DNA of 64,000 nt from Limonium bicolor (GCA_023374045.1 CM041779.1:1302001-1366000); one strand, 5' to 3'; numbered from the stretch's first letter, positions 35,187 to 47,090 are shown. Translations and numbers: made by a program. Notes: generated by a model not told the origin, from the sequence alone.

Positions 35187-35750
35187 GTCTTCCCATGAAA
35201 ATGGTGTAGCCTTGGGCTATACCATGCCCTTGGGTCTACTCATGAAGATAGTGTAGCCCGTACATGGAAGATCTGCTCATAAAGATGATGCATTCTTCAA
35301 TCTACCCACTAAGATTGTGTAGCCTATATGAAGAAGGTCTAATCACGAAGATGGTGTATCTTTTGAGTCTACCCATAGAGATGATGTAATATGAAGAAGG
35401 TCTAATCACGAAGATGGTGTATCTTTTGAGTCTACCCATAGAGATGATGTAGCCCATATGAAGAAGGTCTGCATGGTGTATCCCATACAGAGAAGATTTA
35501 CCTGTTCATCATGGCATATTTATAGTAGTTTTGGTTATGACTTTTTTATATGTGGCAATATATTATTGAAGGAAATCGTAAGACTTGTCTGAGTCCCATG
35601 CAGGGACCACCTAAATATGCCATAAGATATGCCAACACGAATGAAGTCTAGTCTACCCACAAAGATGATGCCGCCTTTGAGATTATCCATAGAATTGGTA
35701 TACCCTAGTAGAAACAAGTTCACCCGCGGAGATGGTGTGTCTTTGTGTAC
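35187..35750. repeat. Minisatellite with GATGGTGTAGCC words
   Basis: TCTACCCATGAAGATGGTGTAGCC and variants recur about a dozen times. The most regular part repeats GAAGAAGGTCTAATCACGAA about every 62 bp (near 35,330 and 35,395). Outer copies are more diverged. No function is apparent; it could be the core of a CACTA-like or other repeat, but no ends were recognised. Confidence 0.75.
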
Positions 35751-37360
35751 CTACCCTTGCACTTGATGTGAAGAGTAGGGTTTTTAATCTTCATGTGCCT
35801 AGCCGTCCTTTGCTAGGATGTCTAAGAATCCTTTGGATCTTGGTTGGTGTGGATCTCTTGTCCTTCGTTTGTACTTCCTTGCTAAGGTCACACAATTGTT
35901 CTTGGCCTTTCTAATTCATTTGGGGTGTGTGGCTCATCCCCTCTTTCCTCATTCTATGATCCCTTCAATTTGTGTTAGCCCACCAGACATCGACCTTGCC
36001 TTTGTGTCCTATATGGCGACTTCCCCCTTCTTGGTCACTGGACAAATCAAGAGTAGCAAGACAACCTATCATTAATTTGTTTTAATAAAATATGCTTATA
36101 TTTTCATTATGGTCAAAACAAACAGGTTTTCAGGCTCCTTAGCTCTTTTATGTTGTCATTCTTCAACGTGTCTCTAAGTGGTAGGTATGGTATGTTTGAT
36201 ATTTCAAGGAATTTCTGGTTCAAAAGGGCATGAGGTATATGTTAGTGTGATTTTTGAGTAATATACATTGAATACTCAGTAGGATTAACGCTAATGTATT
36301 GAAAGGCTCTAATACATAGAGAATTATACATGGTTAGGAGTTATGAGGTTAACGTGCTAGAAAAGACTAACACACACGCAGATTTGTGTACTTCAACTGC
36401 AGGGAAAGCAGCCTAGTCCACGGGGTGGGGGATACTTATATGAGTTGCTCTAAGTTCTTTGTGAATAAGAGACTACATGTATGGAGGTAGCTGAGTAGAT
36501 ACTACTCTCTTTTTTAATGTCTGTTACAAATTAAACTGACAGGTGTACTTATACGCATACAAGGTAGGTCGGATCCTAGCTTCTTATTGTCATCAACTTT
36601 TGGGCGTGAAATGGCCAGTGGTGACTAAGGGTCGCATCACACCTTTCCCTTCATTAGGTGTGCCTTGAGCCTTATGTCTGGCCAATGAGAAACTTCATCA
36701 CACCACAATCTTGTAATGACGGGTTTGCATACATTCAATGTGGAACTAAATGTTAAGCCTTATCGCATCGACATTTATGAGCCAATAAATGATTGTCCTT
36801 TGCGTGGTGGTGCCTTTGGGACTGTTCCTTCAAAGAGCTTGTCCCTTCACATGTTCCATCCACTTGTTCTGCTGAGAGTTTAACGCGTGTCGCTCGTAGT
36901 TCTCTAGGCTAGCAGGAGTGGGCTAGCCTGAAGACTTCCTCGGCGAGATTAGTTTTTTCTAATATGATAATCATGTGGTTTACTCTTATCACTTATTATA
37001 TCAACTCTTCGATCATTATAACTTAATTATATTTACATATGAATTTATAAATGAAATAAGTTAATATGTCTAGATGATATAGTTTTAAACTAGTAATACA
37101 ACTCTTTTGACAAATTTCAAATCGTTAATGATACAATGACAATTGTACAATCAAATGAATGTTTAACGAAATAACAGGATACAATACATAAGTTATTAAT
37201 AATTAGGATTAAAAGCATAACATCTCATTTTATACTATACTTTTTGGTAGATTAAAGTGATTTCTGTTTGAATCATCTTCTCCACCAACAATATATTCAT
37301 ATAAACAAAGCAACAATAATATACCAAACGGATACCAAAGTGGTACCCAAAATTACATAA
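35751..37360. other. No recognisable gene; upstream region of the AVT6-like gene
   Basis: Short frames lack domains. From about 36,960 the DNA becomes AT-rich and probably includes the promoter region of the transporter gene. I see no transposon ends. Confidence 0.45.
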
Positions 37361-37586
37361 AATGAGTAGGACACTCAAACCGGAGCCAAAGTTTTGCCAA
37401 ACTCACGAATCAAAACGACCTTCTACAACAAAAAAAAGAAAACAACTCTTACCGCGGTCTGGTCGAAGCATTTTCCTTCTATCACCACCTCCGAACCGCC
37501 GACTTTCCCTTGCGTTCGCCGTCTCCTCTACCTTTCTTCTCGCTGACAGAAAGGCTGAGAAGAAAGAAGACCACTAGCTGTACTAG

Positions 37587-37790
37587 AATCGTTGACGCTC
37601 CCTCGAATCTACTCAAAGGTGTTTCCGTTCTCCTATATCTCTCTGTATAAGCACAATATCCTCTCCTCAAGTAGTCAATCTGCAATTCCCTTGTCTATGA
37701 CCGTGTAGAAATATCATAGTTCCAGACCCATTGCGCATCTATCGTTGACGTTCCTCAGATCTACTCAAGAGGTTTTCCTCTACCTCTGAA
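37587..37790 (+). repeat. Duplicated segment in the presumed 5' leader
   Basis: ATCGTTGACGCTCCCTCGAA and CTACTCAAAGGTGTTTCC near 37,588 recur as ATCGTTGACGTTCCTCAGAT and CTACTCAAGAGGTTTTCC near 37,741, about 153 bp apart. The copies are short and diverged. They lie between the likely promoter and the ATG at 37,995, so the leader may contain a duplicated non-coding exon or an intron. Confidence 0.6.
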
Positions 37791-37926
37791 TCTTTATTAC
37801 CTTGCTTTCAAATCTGATCAGCGTCAAGTCTCCAGTTAATTAGCTTTTCCTCTGGATACTATCCACATCCTCCCATGTCTACTCGTGTGTAGCTCAAATC
37901 CAAGCTCAACAACCTTCCTTTAATCG

Positions 37927-37945
37927 CCCCCCCCCCCCCCCCCCC
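37927..37945. repeat. 19-C homopolymer, 50 bp upstream of the ATG
   Basis: An uninterrupted run of C in the presumed leader of the transporter gene. Length is likely unreliable. If real, it would be an unusual leader element. Confidence 0.9.
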
Positions 37946-37994
37946 GTACTTCCAGCAATCCCCGCCCTTAAGAGAAACTAAAAGCTGCTCCTAA

Positions 37995-39468
37995 ATGTCG
38001 ACCAACTATTCCATCCTACCCAAACACAATCTCGTCGAGTTACAACCCCGAGGCGCACCATCGTCGGACCTTCCTATTTCCTCGGAACCCGCATCGTTGA
38101 GATTGATCCCTGTCAACGGAGACATCTCCCGCAACTACAGTGAAAAAGATCCCATCTGCGGCAACCACGACGACGAGGAGCTTGACGATGCCAATATTGA
38201 TAAGTACCCGCTGATTGTCGGTGGAATTGGGTCTGGATCTGGGGTCCCGGGCGCAGTTTTTAACCTGACCACCTCGATTATAGGGGCTGGGATGATGGCT
38301 TTGCCCGCTACAATGAAGGTACTAGGGTTAGGAGTGGGTTTTGTTTTTATTATTGTTATGGGTATTGTATCAGAAATTAGTGTTGAATTGCTTGTAAGAT
38401 TCTCGGTGTTCTGCAAGGCTGAATCTTATGGGGAGGTTGTGCAGCAGGCGATGGGAAGTTCCGCTAGGATTTTGTCTGAAATCTGCATTATTGTAGGGAA
38501 TGCTGGGGTTTTGATAGTCTACTTGATCATAATAGGTGATGTTATGTCCGGTTCAGTCCACCACCAAGGAGTGTTTGATCAATTGGCGGGGAACGATGGG
38601 GTTTGGGATCAGAGAAAGCTGGTGATCTTAGTTGTGTTGGTGATATTTCTTGCACCACTTTGTTCGCTAGAGAAGATTGACTCCTTGAGCCTGACCTCAG
38701 CTGCATCAGTTGCCCTTGCTGTGATCTTTGTAGTTGTAGCTTGTGCTATCTTTTTCATCAAGCTCATCGAAGGCAAGATTGATACCCCAAGGATGATGCC
38801 TGATTTCAGCTCGAAGACAAACATATTGGATCTGCTTGTTGTAATACCCATCATGACCAATGCTTATGTCTGCCATTTCAATGTGCAGCCCATCTATAAT
38901 GAGCTGGAAGGGCGATCAGCACAGAAGATGTATCGTGTGGGGAGAATAACAACTATCATTTGTGTAGTGGTGTATGCTTTCACTGCCATTTCAGGTTACC
39001 TTCTCTTTGGGGACAACACTGAGTCTGATATTTTAACAAACTTTGACACTGATCTTGGAATCCCCTTCAGCTCAGCTCTCAACTACATTGTCCGCATCGG
39101 TTATATCCTTCACTTGGTTCTGGTCTTCCCTGTGATTCATTTCTCCCTCAGGCAAACGGTGGATGCCTTGTTTTTTAGGAACTCAGCTCCACTATCAGAG
39201 TGTAGAAAAAGGTTTATAGGGTTAACTGTTATCCTGCTGGCCCTGACCTATTTGGGGCTACCATGATTCCTAACATCTGGACAGCTTTCAAATTCACTGG
39301 AGCTACAACCGCTCTTTCTCTGGGTTTTATATTTCCCTCTCTGATTGCATTGAGATTAAGCAAGGAAGGTGAGAAGCTGACTCGGGTGAATGGATCCTGT
39401 GTTGGGTTATGTTGGTCATAGCTGTGATTGTTAGCGTGATTGGAGTGTCGGCAATGTATACAGTTTGA
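37995..39468 (+). CDS. AVT6: AVT6-type vacuolar amino acid transporter (two one-base breaks near the C terminus)
   Basis: The frame encodes 423 residues from the ATG at 37,995. It reads a hydrophilic N terminus, then GAVFNLTTSIIGAGMMALPA, the first membrane segment signature of the amino acid/auxin permease family, then about ten hydrophobic segments. SEICIIVGNAGVLIVYLII, SYGEVVQ, VIPIMTNAYVCHFNVQPIYN and YVxRIGYILHLVLVFPVIHFSLRQ-type text match AVT6 proteins, which export neutral and acidic amino acids from the vacuole. The frame stops after LALTYLGLP. Adding one G within GGGG at 39,254-39,257 restores MIPNIWTAFKFTGAT; adding one near 39,388 gives a C-terminal segment ending at TGA 39,466-39,468, about 491 residues. 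Both missing bases are Gs next to Gs, which favours assembly error over decay. No intron is needed in the coding part. Confidence 0.93.
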
Positions 39469-40227
39469 GCAGTAAATCTGATTGATCATTCTTTTGTTTT
39501 TTCCCCTTTCTTTTTGCTAATTTTGTTGCCTTTACACTGAATTCGTTAAGATAGCACGGGAAGTTATACCGAGATACTCTAGATCTTCATAGATGTTGTG
39601 ATGGTGAATTGCAATCTGCTGTTAATTTTTGAAGCGGTTTTAGGCTGAACACCATGTAGTGATCTTCTTCCTGATATGTTATATTGCTATATATCTGTAG
39701 ACGAGTTGATACGGGAGAGTCGGCTAGTATGATACTTAACATTTTCGGATCAATGATGAGACTGTAACTACTCTCCTAGATTCAGATTTGCTTATATACC
39801 AAGTTCGCTCTCTTTGTGTGCTATAGACTTGAGCTTTCGAAATGGATGATTATATATTGGAAGATGCTGCACAAGAGATACAGATTGTTTGTACCGAGTT
39901 GAAGGGTGGAGTTGTAGAGCTGTTGCTGCTGCTTAATGAATTTTTTATTCATTTACATCTCAGCTTAGGCCATTATCTCATCGGTTATGTGTAGCATCAA
40001 AAGAAAAAAAGAAGACCCCCGTCGTCAGTTCAGCTGATCTGTCGGAATTGAATAACTGACAGCCATTGAATTTCGTGCCGTGGTGAAGGTGAATCCGTTG
40101 TTTCCTCTAATATGCATATTTGCTGTGAGCATTTTTCTTCTTTTAATATACAAGATGACTGAAATCATGCTCAAGACGGTTCTACCTTAACGATCATTAA
40201 GATGTAAAATTTGGCTATTAATAACAT
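39469..40227 (+). other. 3' untranslated and intergenic region
   Basis: T-rich, gene-free sequence after the transporter. The first 500 bp probably hold its 3' UTR, but I see no single convincing polyadenylation signal. Confidence 0.45.
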
Positions 40228-40299
40228 GGGTCCATAGCTCAGTGGTAGAGCATTTGACTGCAGATCAAGAGGTCACCGGTTCGAACCCGGTTGGGCCCT
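40228..40299 (+). tRNA. tRNA-Cys (anticodon GCA), nuclear
   Basis: A 72-nt cloverleaf. The acceptor stem GGGTCCA pairs with TGGGCCC (one G-T pair). The D arm reads AGCTCAGTGGTAGAGC, the A-box region. The anticodon loop CTGCAGA has GCA at 40,260-40,262. The T arm ACCGGTTCGAACCCGGT contains the B box GGTTCGAACCC. There is no intron and the CCA end is not encoded, as in nuclear genes. The sequence is unlike the plastid trnC. All stems are intact, so the gene is probably functional. Confidence 0.97.
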
Positions 40300-40308
40300 A
40301 TTGTTTGT

Positions 40309-40925
40309 GATCTTGATTTTTTAATTTGTTGCAAAAGCTCAAAGGTTAGAGTCTAATCCAAAATTAATGCACTAATCACAATTAGTCAAAAGGGTGGGGT
40401 ACCCCTTCTATTTGAGAGGGTTCATATGTAGACCATTATGTTTTTTATATATATATATATATTGATTTTAAATAACTTTTTTAATTTGTTTGTTATCTTG
40501 ATTTTTTTAATTGTTGCAAAAGCTCAAAGTTAGAGTCTAATCCAAAATTAATGCACTAATCACAATAGTCAAAGGTGTGGGTACCCCTTCTATTTTGAGA
40601 GGGATGTACTTTCTTTGTCTAAACCAATTAAAAGTTCATATGTAGACCAATATGTTTATATATATATATATTGATTTTAAATAACTTTTTTAATTTGTTT
40701 GTTATCTTGATTTTTTTAATTTGTTGCAAAAGCTCAAAGTTAGAGTCTAATCAAAATTATGCACTAATCACATAGTCAAAAGGTGTGGGTCCCCTTCATT
40801 TTGAGAGGGGTATTGTACTTTTTGTCTTCTAAACCAATTAAAAGTTCATATGTAGGACCATTAGTGATATATATATATATATTATATATATATATTGATT
40901 TTAAATAACTTTTTTTCTATTTAAT
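40309..40925. repeat. Three-copy tandem repeat, about 185-215 bp
   Basis: TCTTGATTTTTTTAATTTGT followed by GCAAAAGCTCAAAG starts near 40,311, 40,497 and 40,706. Each unit contains AGTCTAATC, TGCACTAATCACA, a GGGTACCCCTTC-like word, TTCATATGTAGACCA, an AT run and TTGATTTTAAATAACTTTT. Copies 2 and 3 include an extra CTAAACCAATTAAAAG. The array abuts the tRNA terminator. Confidence 0.9.
40317..40322 (+). terminator. RNA polymerase III T-run
   Basis: TTTTTT, 17 bp after the tRNA 3' end, is the first run of four or more T and a suitable Pol III terminator. Confidence 0.7.
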
Positions 40926-42049
40926 TAGATTGTTAACTAGACCATGAGTTATTAATTTAATAAACTTAATTAATGAGATCATACGTGTAGTCGGATTTTC
41001 AATTCGCTCAATTGAAAAATGACCATTTTACCACTGCTTCAATTTTTTTTTTAAATTACATATTTACTCACAACTTGTGACATATTAGGAGGAACGACAA
41101 AATTTCATTATATAAGGAGGTGAATATGTTATAAAATCATATTCAAATTCAGAAATCCTATAGTTAGAAAGAGGAAGAGAGAAAATGTTTTGAAAGATTT
41201 AAAAAAAAAATCGGTAAGAAGTGCAAAAAAGATGGAGGAAATAACGAAGGTGACGGCGATCTTCGACGAATACACAGTTAATGTGAACACCGAGGAGAAC
41301 TTACGAGGGGACATTCTTCTGGGTTGTACACAATCCTATGTGTCACTATGTAATTCACTTAATAATCAGATTTTAGGACTAACCACTTGTTAATCTATCA
41401 TTCGTTAGCCACATGAATTTATCACACCTTTATAATTAGTGTTCAATTTTGTCATCCACAAACAAACGGGGCCTAAAAGTTACAACTATAATTAACTATA
41501 TATGCTGGGGGATTTTATCCACCCAAAGTACGAAGTAATTTACAACATGCCTTTTAGATGCTGAAAGATGAGCTGAAGCATTGAAAGCTCACGAGTATGA
41601 TAGAACATTACATTAGAGAACATAGTAAACAAATATATTAAATCTTCAAAAATTGCTTGAGCTTCAGAGTGACTTAGGTCTTCTTTTAAAAGGAACTGAA
41701 CAGTGAACAGTAGCAACACTATGAGATTCTAGGACTAGTTAATTTTAGGCCCAATTGAATCCCAAGATTATGGAAACTTTATGAAGTTTTAACAAGCTTT
41801 ATGAATTATAGAGTCTTATTACTAGTCACTTGTCAATTACTAATTGGACTAGTTTAGAAAGTGGATCATACTCTTAACTACTTTTCAATCAATTATTGGT
41901 TAACAAAACTATCATAGTTTAATGTTAAAATACATGGGAACAAACAGGCCATTAAAATGAGAACGAATACAAGACAACAAATATGACATGCAATTAGCAT
42001 GTATAAATTTTAATTTCTATATTAAATTACTTATATGTGGTGTGTATAG
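40926..42049. other. No recognisable gene
   Basis: A 67-codon frame at 41,190-41,393 has no domain. The rest is AT-rich and unstructured as far as I can see. Confidence 0.5.
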
Positions 42050-43825
42050 GTAAGTTTAAAATTCACAAGATACCACTAAAAAGTTTGTTAATTCACAAAA
42101 GACCATAGTTTTTAAAAAAGTTTTCCAGATACCACAAAAAATAAATTTAATTCACCAGATACCACAAATTATGAACCCAAAATATTTTGTGACCAAAATA
42201 CCCCTACTTGTTAATAAACATAGTTCACAAGATACCACATAAATATTATTCATTCACAAAATACCACAAAATTTAATAAAATATATATTAAGAACAGTAA
42301 AAAAAAAATAAAAATTTAAGTTTATCATTTTATGTGATAAAAATTTATAAAATAAAACACCACACAATTAATTTTTTTTTGAAAACATAAAAAAATGTAT
42401 TATATCATTTAAAACTAAAAACTAAATAACAAATAAAAAACAAATTAAGGAATGATAACTCAAATTTTTTATAATACTTTTACTCAAAGTATTTTTAGTA
42501 ATGTAAAGTAGTATTACAAAAATTAAATATATATAAAGTAAATTACAAAAAATTAAACAACCATTATATTAGTGCTTTTGTCTATTTTTAATCAAGTTTG
42601 TGGCTTCTCTAATATATTATACTTTTATAATTATTTAGAGATTTTTTGTTATATATATGGTATTTATATTTTTCAATTTCAATAGAAAATTAATTTTGCT
42701 ACTTACTTTTTAAAAATATGTTTATAATTTTTGTTTGAATTAAAATATATAAAATGATATATAAAAATGAGACTATTATACTCATAACTATTGTTTTATT
42801 TTTTGTCAAATTATTTAGCTTGTATATAGTATAATTTTTTTTATAATAGCACTTTATATATATGTTTAATTCAAAAATACAACAAAAATTATAATATCAC
42901 TTTATATATATATATTTAACCCATATATAAAAAGAAGTTACTTTTGCTACTACTTTTTAAAAATATATTTAATAATTTGTTTGTATTTTGGAATTAAGCA
43001 TATATATTAAGTGATATTATAAAAAAATATTATATACTATATACAATCTAAATAATTGACAAAAAACTAATATTTATGAGTATAATAGTCTAATATTTTT
43101 TATAATATCATTTTATATATTTTAATTCAAAACAAAGTTATTAAACATATTTTTAAAAAGTAAGTAGCAAAATTAACTTTCTCTTTTATATGGGTTGAAA
43201 TTGAAAAATAAATAAATACCATATATATAACAAAGAATCTCTAAAGAATTATAAAAAGTATAATATATTAGAGAAGCCACAAACTTGATTAAAAATAGAC
43301 AAATGCAGTAATATAATGGTTGTTTAATTTTTTGTAATTCACTTTATACAATATATAATTTTCTATAATATTATTTTACATTACTAAGAATACTTTGAGT
43401 AAAAGTATTTTAAAATTTTTGAGTTATCATTCCCTTAATTTTTTTTATTTTTTTATTTAGTTTTTAGCTTTTAAATGATATATACATATTTTTTCAAAAT
43501 ATTCAATTAATTGTGTGGTTTTTTTATTTTATAAAATTTTATCAAATAAAATGATAAATTTAAATTTTTTTATTATTTTTTACTGTTCTTAATGTATATT
43601 TTATTAACTTTTGTGGTATTTTGTGAATTAATAATATTTATGTGGTATCGTGTGAACTATATTTATTAACAAGTAGGGGTATTTTGGTCTTAAAATGTTT
43701 TAGGTTCGTAATTTGTAGTATCTGGTGAATTAAATTTATTTTTTATGGTATCTGGAAAACTTTTTTAAAAGTTGTGGTCTTTTGTGAATTAACAAACTTT
43801 TTAGTGGTACTTGTGAATTTTTAGT
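42050..43825. mobile_element. 1.8-kb foldback element: almost one complete hairpin
   Basis: The left arm from AAAATTCACAAGATACCACT inward matches the complement of the right arm from its outer end (AAAAATTCACAAGTACCACT) through about 840 bp. Shared text includes AATACCCCTACTTGTTAATA, ATTAAGAACAGTAAAAAA and AGAGAAGCCACAAACTTGAT. Only about 75 bp near 42,895-42,968 form a loop. The end motif (TTCAC.A.ATACCAC) resembles the MULE-type MITE at 9,784-10,203. No ORF and no exact target duplication were found. Read-through transcription would give a long double-stranded RNA. Confidence 0.85.
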
Positions 43826-43862
43826 TTTTTTTGACACTACCTTCAACTTCATAATTTTTTTA

Positions 43863-44138
43863 CCCAATTTCTTGGCTACAACTACATGTAGGTATAGATA
43901 GCTACATACATGTACATTTGGTCATTGAAAACTGTACATTTGAGCATTCAAAAGTGTATTGATGTATATGTACATGTATACAGTGAATTGTGATATTTCT
44001 GAATTTGTACAAAATGTACATACTAACTTTCTAAACTGTACAACAAATTTATAAAACATGTACATTTACTCTATACAAACTGTACCATGAAAAATGTAGC
44101 CAAAGATGACTACATATGGTTGTAGCTAAGACTCATTG
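43863..44138. mobile_element. 276-bp MITE with TGTAGCTA-rich ends (copy 2)
   Basis: The reverse-oriented counterpart of 21,095-21,368, matching from AATTTCTTGGCTACAAC to AGCTAAGACTCATTG. Flanks are T-rich and no exact target duplication can be read. It lies 38 bp from the large hairpin. Confidence 0.85.
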
Positions 44139-44147
44139 TTTTTTTAT

Positions 44148-44886
44148 AAATGATCACTCGGAAAATAATAGATTATCCTTATTCTTCAAGTTAAAATTAA
44201 CAAAAATATGTGTTTTTAATTTGAAAATAGCAGTGAATTAACAAAAATATGAATTCCAGATCATGCATCATGAACATACACCTACATTTGTTGTAGTGTG
44301 TGTAGTACTTCACAGCTGAAAAGTAAAGTATCATATACACAAGTTTTGTGTCATATTTCGTGTCGTGTTAAGCCTACCAGATTTCAAATGAACATTCATG
44401 CATGCATTCCAAATGATTAACCACTTTCAACTTAGAAGAGACAGCTATGGCTTTTGTAAGAAGATGGGTGGACACTCCTTACATTCTTTCAGAAAAAAAT
44501 GTCAGGATAAATTAATACTCCCACAGTCTCTCAAAATCCTTCATAATGTAGTTTAGACCTGCATAGGACTGAAGCATCATAATTTATCCTTACAAGGGGA
44601 AGCTAGGGAGGCAACTACGAGGAATGAGGTTCGCATAAGATAGAGATTTTCCTTATACCACATGAAACCCCAACAGAAAGATTCTTGGAAATCCAAGAAA
44701 ATGAGAAGAAAGGTGTTCAGGTAGTGGTTTGTCGCATTCTTAATAGAGCAATTTACCTAAATAAGGCTAAAACAAAAGGTAGATGCTCAACAAACCAAGT
44801 GAATCTGAAAACCACTATTCATATAGTTAGGAATTGTAAATGAATGAGTAAAGAACCTCACATTAGAAATAAAACTACCGTGTAAG
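44148..44886. other. Non-coding, possible copia gag scrap
   Basis: Near 44,446-44,510 one frame reads GFCKKMGGHSLHSFRKKC, faintly like a gag zinc knuckle (CX2CX4HX4C), but the spacing is wrong and flanks have stops. Nothing else is recognisable up to the copia LTR. Confidence 0.3.
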
Positions 44887-45138
44887 TGTTAGAATGTACT
44901 TAGGCCATATGTTATGTACGTTGTTAGTTTGTATCTAGGTTTATTTACAATGTAATTTTTCTCTTTACAACAATTCTGTTACACATAACAAAATCGTTGT
45001 CTCTTATTCGTTTTCTCTCTGTAGCTAGCTCCTATATAAGGGCTACACTTCTTATCTGTAAATACACAATAGTATACGGAGACAAAAATACGACACGCTC
45101 TATGATATAAAATAAGACAACACATTCTTGTTTTTTCA
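44887..45138 (+). repeat. 5' LTR of copia element 1
   Basis: It starts TGTTAGAATGTACTTAGGCC and ends TTGTTTTTTCA. A TATA box (CTATATAAGG, 45,032-45,041) lies about 100 bp before the end. TATGGTAAGAG follows, a damaged match to the tRNA-Met primer-binding site TGGTATCAGAG. Confidence 0.75.
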
Positions 45139-45277
45139 TATGGTAAGAGTAAGAGGAAAAACCAAAAATTTACTTCTCTCACTTCATCTTCCCATCAAAT
45201 CCTAAAAGATGAACTTCCGCAAAAACAATCACCACTAATCTCTCCACTTTCCTTCTCAAAGATCTATCATAAATCAT

Positions 45278-46440
45278 TTGAAGATGGCTGACAAAGATAA
45301 AGCACCGAAAGACGATGATGTCAAAACGGAATCTAGCAAGAACAAACTGGAGGAAAATCTTGCAGTTAGCGACGAGTTGTACATTCATGCATCAGATTAC
45401 CCAGCGATGCATTTGGCTTATAAATTCAATGGTAAGGGTTTTCTGGATTGGAAGCAACATTTTCTAGTCGGGCTGATCTCGAAATTGAAGTTAGAGTTTA
45501 TCGATGGGAGTATAAAGAAAGAAAATTACCAAGGCGCGAGAAGAACTGCCTGGATGAAAGCTAACATGATGGTAATGGGTAGATTTTCACCGGCCTTGAG
45601 GATTCTATTTGAAAGTCGGTGATCTTTCTTCTGACCGCTGCACAGATTTGGGTAAACCTGTGTAGACACTTCAATGAGCCAAATGGAGTCCGCCTCTACG
45701 CCATCCGTCAAGAGTCTCACAAACTTCAGCAAAATGAAGACACTTTGAACACTTATTATACAAATTGGGTGTATCTCTGGAATGAATATCAACAAGTTGC
45801 GAGTTACCCAGTTTGTCAATGTGAAGTGTCTGCAAAGCTGTCGAAGATTACTGAAGACAAAAGGGTTATAGATTTTCTAATGGGACTCAACCCAATGTTT
45901 CAAACAATGCGAAGCACCATTCACGATGTCTCCTCTTCCAGACATCAAACGAGTATACGTTATGGCTATACAAGAAGAAAACCACAAGAATAATCAGAAC
46001 CAGAGGCTGAGTGAAAATGACAACCTCACTTTCCAAGCTTCTACCAGCCGCGGTTCCAATTTCTCCAGAAAGAACAGCCCGAATCAAGGAAAGATCAAAG
46101 AAAAAAATAGATGCTCCAAGTGCAAGAAAGTTGGGCATTCATATAAGGAATGCTACTGGGTGAAAGGAAATTTTCCCAGCTATTGGAGACAAGGCAAGGA
46201 GAAGAAATGCTTGGGTGGACCATGATGCCGGAAACCCTAGAAACTCAAAGTCAGCCTGTTGATACGCTAGTTCCAGGAATGAATCAACAACAGCTTGAAG
46301 GGATTAAAGCCTACCTCAAGAATCAAACAAATGATGTCCCTGGATTGACAAAAACATCAACTCACAAGCCTAGCGGCATACTTGCAAAACGACCCAGAAA
46401 TGCAACACACGACCACAACTGATCTTTATGACCAGTTTGC
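45278..46440 (+). pseudogene. Copia element 1 gag
   Basis: The capsid-like polyprotein that packages element RNA. From the ATG at 45,278, residues MADKDKAPKDDD lead to KFNGKGFLDWKQHFLVGLIS, the usual gag start. The central part (QIWVNLCRHFNEPNGVRLYA, WNEYQQVASYPVCQC) is in a second frame from 45,619. The zinc knuckle CSKCKKVGHSYKEC lies in a third frame near 46,110. At least two frameshifts and a stop (45,620) disable it. The PGMNQQQLEGI text near 46,280 is the linker before the protease, which resumes at 52,404. Confidence 0.85.
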
Positions 46441-46864
46441 AGGTATGCCTCTACTTAACTCAAATATTGTGAATCTGATCATGCTTTAAATATGTCAAAA
46501 TTAACAAAATGAATTCGCTCCTTGTATTAGACTTTGGAAAAGAATCGTAAGTTTTACAGAGCCAAGCTCTCGATATGTAGTCTAGACTGAGTTATCTGCT
46601 ACTATAGCAGAGAATAGTGAATATAGGAAGAAGGAGGGAAGACTGGTCTGGTTAGATAGAACAGAACCGGACCGGGTCAGAATTACAACATAACCCTAGA
46701 TACACACTAAGTAAAGAAAGATTACATGGTGACATTATCCTAGGATACAGTCTAACTCCAATACCCCACCCCCCCCTCAAAAGTACAATCCGTACTCTGT
46801 GCGAATTATGGTTTTGTTTTTCTGGAATTCAGCCACTGTCTGCTTCTTGGAAATCAGCCATTGT

Positions 46865-47050
46865 CCTTATGCTCCTGCAAACCCAAAGAATTAAACAAAC
46901 CTTGATAATTCTTACCTGTTAGTGCCTTTGTCATGACATCAGCTAGCTGGTGGTTGCTGGGTACATACTGCACATGGATCCGACCCTCCTGTAGTTTCTC
47001 ACGTACAAAGTGGCAATCTGAGAAATCTCCAAAATTTGCTTCACCATTTT
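46865..47050 (-). pseudogene. Copia element 2, RNase H tail
   Basis: A reverse frame reads FSDCHFVREKLQEGRIHVQY, then VPSNHQLADVMTKAL, the conserved end of copia RNase H (I-D-xHFVR-K, VPS--QLADxxTKAL). It joins gag-type sequence after QLE within about 40 bp, marking the internal deletion. Confidence 0.88.
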
Positions 47051-47090
47051 GTTTGCCAGACGACTTCCATTGTTGAAACTAGTTGAACAG

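Noticed and set aside
41190..41393. 67-codon frame (+)
   Set aside because: No recognisable motif, isolated in AT-rich DNA.
44446..44510. Zinc-knuckle-like CKKMGGHS...C
   Set aside because: Spacing does not match CX2CX4HX4C and flanking frames are closed; too weak to call.
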